DNA from: Actinomycetota bacterium
GTDB lineage: Bacteria; Actinomycetota; Actinomycetes; S36-B12
DNA: 6,903 bases
Direction: 5' to 3'
Assembly (NCBI GenBank): GCA_027729865.1
Contig: JAQCBM010000098.1
Span: forward strand, 1-6,903
In this document: in pieces, positions 5,969 to 6,903 of the stretch
Layout of the letters: every line of letters begins with the position of its first letter
Numbering within the stretch: position 1 is the stretch's first letter
Made by a program: the position numbers and the translations under genes
The notes under the pieces: model-generated
What the model saw: only the letters and a program-made list of their open reading frames with translations
Told to the model about the DNA's origin: nothing
The model's database searches: none

Positions 5969-6349
5969 GCGGACGAGTCGGCCGGGTGATCGCGGCGCGC
6001 AAGCGTCGAGGAAAGTCCGGACTCCACAGGGCGCGGTGGTGGGTAACGCCCACCCGGGGTGACCCGCGGGACAGTGCCACAGAAAGTAGACCGCCTCGCA
6101 AGAGGTAAGGGTGAAAGGGCGGTGTAAGAGACCACCAGCACGGCAGGTGACTGCCGTGGCTCGGTAAACCCCACCGGGAGCAAGGTCAAAAGGGTCGGGC
6201 AACCGACCTGCGTGAACGAGCGGCCCGCTCGATGTTCACGGGTAGACCGCACCAGGGTGCTGGCAACAGCACTCGCAGATGGATGATCACCGAATCGTCA
6301 CCGCGAGGTGGCGAGGAACAGAATCCGGCTTACAGGCCGACTCGTCCCT
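5969..6349 (+). ncRNA. rnpB: RNase P RNA, bacterial type A
   Basis: This is the catalytic RNA of RNase P, which trims the 5' leader of pre-tRNAs. Helices found by eye: P1, a perfect 13-bp pair of GGACGAGTCGGCC (5971-5983) with 6335-6347; P2, GGTGATC (5985-5991) with GATCACC (6285-6291); a short P3 capped by GCAA (5994-6007); P4, AAG plus CCGGA (6013-6021, bulged T at 6016) with TCCGGCTT (6324-6331). The conserved blocks GAGGAAAGTCCGG (6008-6020), CCACAGAAA and ACAGAATCCGGCTTA (6318-6332) are intact. P12 is only CCTC-GCAA-GAGG (6094-6105). P14 is an 8-bp stem with GTGA loop (6139-6158). The GGGTAG at 6240-6245 corresponds to the L15 site that pairs with the tRNA CCA end. P18 is a 6-bp stem with GCAA loop (6257-6272). 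P1 to P1 spans 377 nt. Ends are set by P1 and could be off by a few bases. Confidence 0.98.
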
Positions 6350-6353
6350 TTTT
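6335..6353 (+). terminator. rnpB 3' end: P1 strand followed by a T-run
   Basis: The 3' strand of P1 (6335-6347) is followed by C and five T (6349-6353). The long-range P1 helix plus the T-run resembles an intrinsic terminator, although its partner strand lies about 350 nt upstream, so the local hairpin at 6300-6314 or processing may matter too. Confidence 0.5.
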
Positions 6354-6409
6354 GTCACGTTTGTGGACTGAAGGCATGGTTCTGTCGCGCCAACTCACCG
6401 ATACCGGCT

Positions 6410-6415
6410 TACCGT
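6410..6415 (+). promoter_or_regulatory. Candidate -10 element of the small ORF after rnpB
   Basis: TACCGT (TANNNT) is followed by six bases and then ATG 6422, the spacing of a leaderless actinobacterial gene. No matching -35 is seen at 17 nt (the bases there are CGCGCC). There is also no Shine-Dalgarno before the ATG, which fits leaderless expression but does not prove it. Confidence 0.35.
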
Positions 6416-6421
6416 TGATTC

Positions 6422-6574
6422 ATGTTCAAGTGGTTGGGTGACTTTCTCGAGAACTTCGCCCACAACGCGCCGGATATTCCTCGCCCCTTTGATGGCTTGT
6501 GGAAGGCCCTCGGTCGCGATGACGGTCCTTCTGATGCCGAGAAGCCGTCCCCGGATTCGCCTGACAGTCCATAG
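6422..6574 (+). CDS. Candidate 50-residue small protein, function unknown
   Basis: ATG 6422 to TAG 6572-6574 encodes 50 residues. Residues 1-15 (MFKWLGDFLENFAHN) could form an amphipathic helix with Trp, Leu and Phe on one face; PDIPRPFDGLWKALG follows, and the last 17 residues are an acidic Pro/Ser/Asp tail ending DSPDSP. About 65 percent of third codon positions are G or C, plausible for this genome but not decisive. It fills most of the gap between rnpB and the convergent methyltransferase gene. The reading frame has a candidate -10 at leaderless spacing but no ribosome site. I recognise no family. It could be a real short protein that associates with membranes or a partner, or a chance ORF; conservation in relatives would decide. 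Confidence 0.42.
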   Translation: MFKWLGDFLENFAHNAPDIPRPFDGLWKALGRDDGPSDAEKPSPDSPDSP

Positions 6575-6590
6575 GCGCAGGCTCAAGACG

Positions 6591-6624
6591 GTTGCCGGTT
6601 CCGGCGAAATTTCCGCCTTAGGCG
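6591..6624. terminator. Chain of short competing hairpins between convergent genes
   Basis: GCCG-GTTC-CGGC (6594-6605), GGCG with CGCC around AAATTT (6603-6617) and CGCC-TTA-GGCG (6614-6624) overlap one another. They lie between the small ORF and the stop of the methyltransferase gene, where a bidirectional terminator would be expected. There is no long T-run on either strand, so the evidence is weak. Confidence 0.3.
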
Positions 6625-6902
6625 TCCTCCGTTATGCCTGCTGAGGGGGTGTAACACCCCAAAGAGCGTCGATCCCTGGCCCTCCTGGCTTGGAAAACTG
6701 CGAGGTAAGACGGGTGGACACGCAAGTGTCTGGTGACGCTGGGCAGTCGGTGTGGCAGATAGGACTCGCGCACGGTTGTGAAACCTGCGTCCTCAAATAG
6801 GGATCGAACCTCACGACCGGTGGGCCGGTAGATGTGGGTGGGGTCGCTGGCGTAGGTGCGGTCGTAGATCCATTTGCCAAGCGCGTTGTCGATGACCGGC
6901 AG
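6618..6902 (-). CDS. Probable SAM-dependent methyltransferase, C-terminal part, 5' partial
   Basis: A minus-strand frame is open from the right edge (6902) to TAA at 6618-6620, giving 94 residues with no start inside the window. The segment DPTHIYRPTGREVRSLFEDAGF (in part) followed by TTVRESYLP fits the end of class I SAM methyltransferases of the Methyltransf_11/25 type, where an H-x-[YF]-x-P lead enters the helix [EL]-x-x-L-[LF]-x-x-A-G-F and a final strand; PSYLAVFQARR is the expected closing beta strand. The SAM-binding glycine motif would lie outside the window, so activity and substrate cannot be judged. The last 20 or so residues, from RRSLGCYTPSAG, are low in complexity and look like a loose tail. 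It converges on the small ORF. The assignment rests on pattern alone; another Rossmann-fold protein is possible. Confidence 0.62.
   Translation of the reverse strand: MPVIDNALGKWIYDRTYASDPTHIYRPTGREVRSLFEDAGFTTVRESYLPHRLPSVTRHLRVHPSYLAVFQARRARDRRSLGCYTPSAGITEDA
6646..6660. other. Perfect short hairpin inside the methyltransferase 3' end
   Basis: GGGGTG (6646-6651) and CACCCC (6655-6660) are exactly complementary around a TAA loop. It is followed by AAAG on the plus strand and by CTC on the minus strand, so it is not a classical terminator. It may end plus-strand transcripts from the rnpB side or be chance. Confidence 0.3.
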
Positions 6903-6903
6903 G

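Noticed and set aside
5910..6252. Minus-strand ORFs of 63-109 residues opposite rnpB
   Set aside because: The DNA is explained in full by RNase P RNA helices; the peptides are antisense artefacts.
6632..6880. Minus-strand 82-residue ORF at the right edge
   Set aside because: Pro/Thr/Ser-rich with no fold-like pattern, while the overlapping open frame 6618-6902 reads as a methyltransferase C-terminus.

Overview
The window looks like chromosomal DNA of a GC-rich actinobacterium. The evidence is GTG starts, alanine/aspartate/arginine-rich proteins, a type-A RNase P RNA, and the gene run Nif3-like protein, coiled-coil zinc-ribbon protein, RNase HI/CobC-type phosphatase fusion. That run matches the Rv2230c-Rv2229c-Rv2228c block of Mycobacterium tuberculosis. 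The genus cannot be told from the sequence. No mobile element, CRISPR array, tRNA or integration site was seen, and no clearly new system stands out.

Layout. (1) 2-1045, plus strand: a DUF1479/YbiU-like Fe(II)/2-oxoglutarate oxygenase, open at the left edge and so lacking its N-terminus. (2) 1080-3841, plus strand: a tight three-gene operon of Nif3-like metal protein, zinc-ribbon protein (GTGA stop/start overlap) and RNase HI-phosphatase fusion (6-nt gap). (3) 3859-5913, minus strand, convergent with the operon: three co-oriented genes, read in the order small six-cysteine secreted protein, YaaA peroxide-stress protein, secreted helical-repeat protein built from a 69-residue tandem duplication. 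(4) About 5969-6349, plus strand: rnpB, divergent from the previous cluster, with nearly every helix of the type-A fold readable by eye and a short T-run after P1. (5) 6422-6574, plus strand: a candidate 50-residue protein, possibly leaderless. (6) 6618-6902, minus strand: the C-terminal end of a probable SAM-dependent methyltransferase that enters from the right edge.

How the parts relate. The central operon joins a metal-binding protein of debated function, a coiled-coil zinc-ribbon protein, and an enzyme that may both remove RNA from RNA:DNA hybrids and dephosphorylate alpha-ribazole phosphate in cobalamin synthesis. The minus-strand cluster places an oxidative-stress/iron protein between two exported proteins of unknown function; co-transcription is inferred from the 15-nt and 90-nt gaps. 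The most uncommon items are the internally duplicated exported protein, the uncharacterised six-cysteine exported protein beside yaaA, the small ORF after rnpB, and the compact GNRA-capped rnpB.
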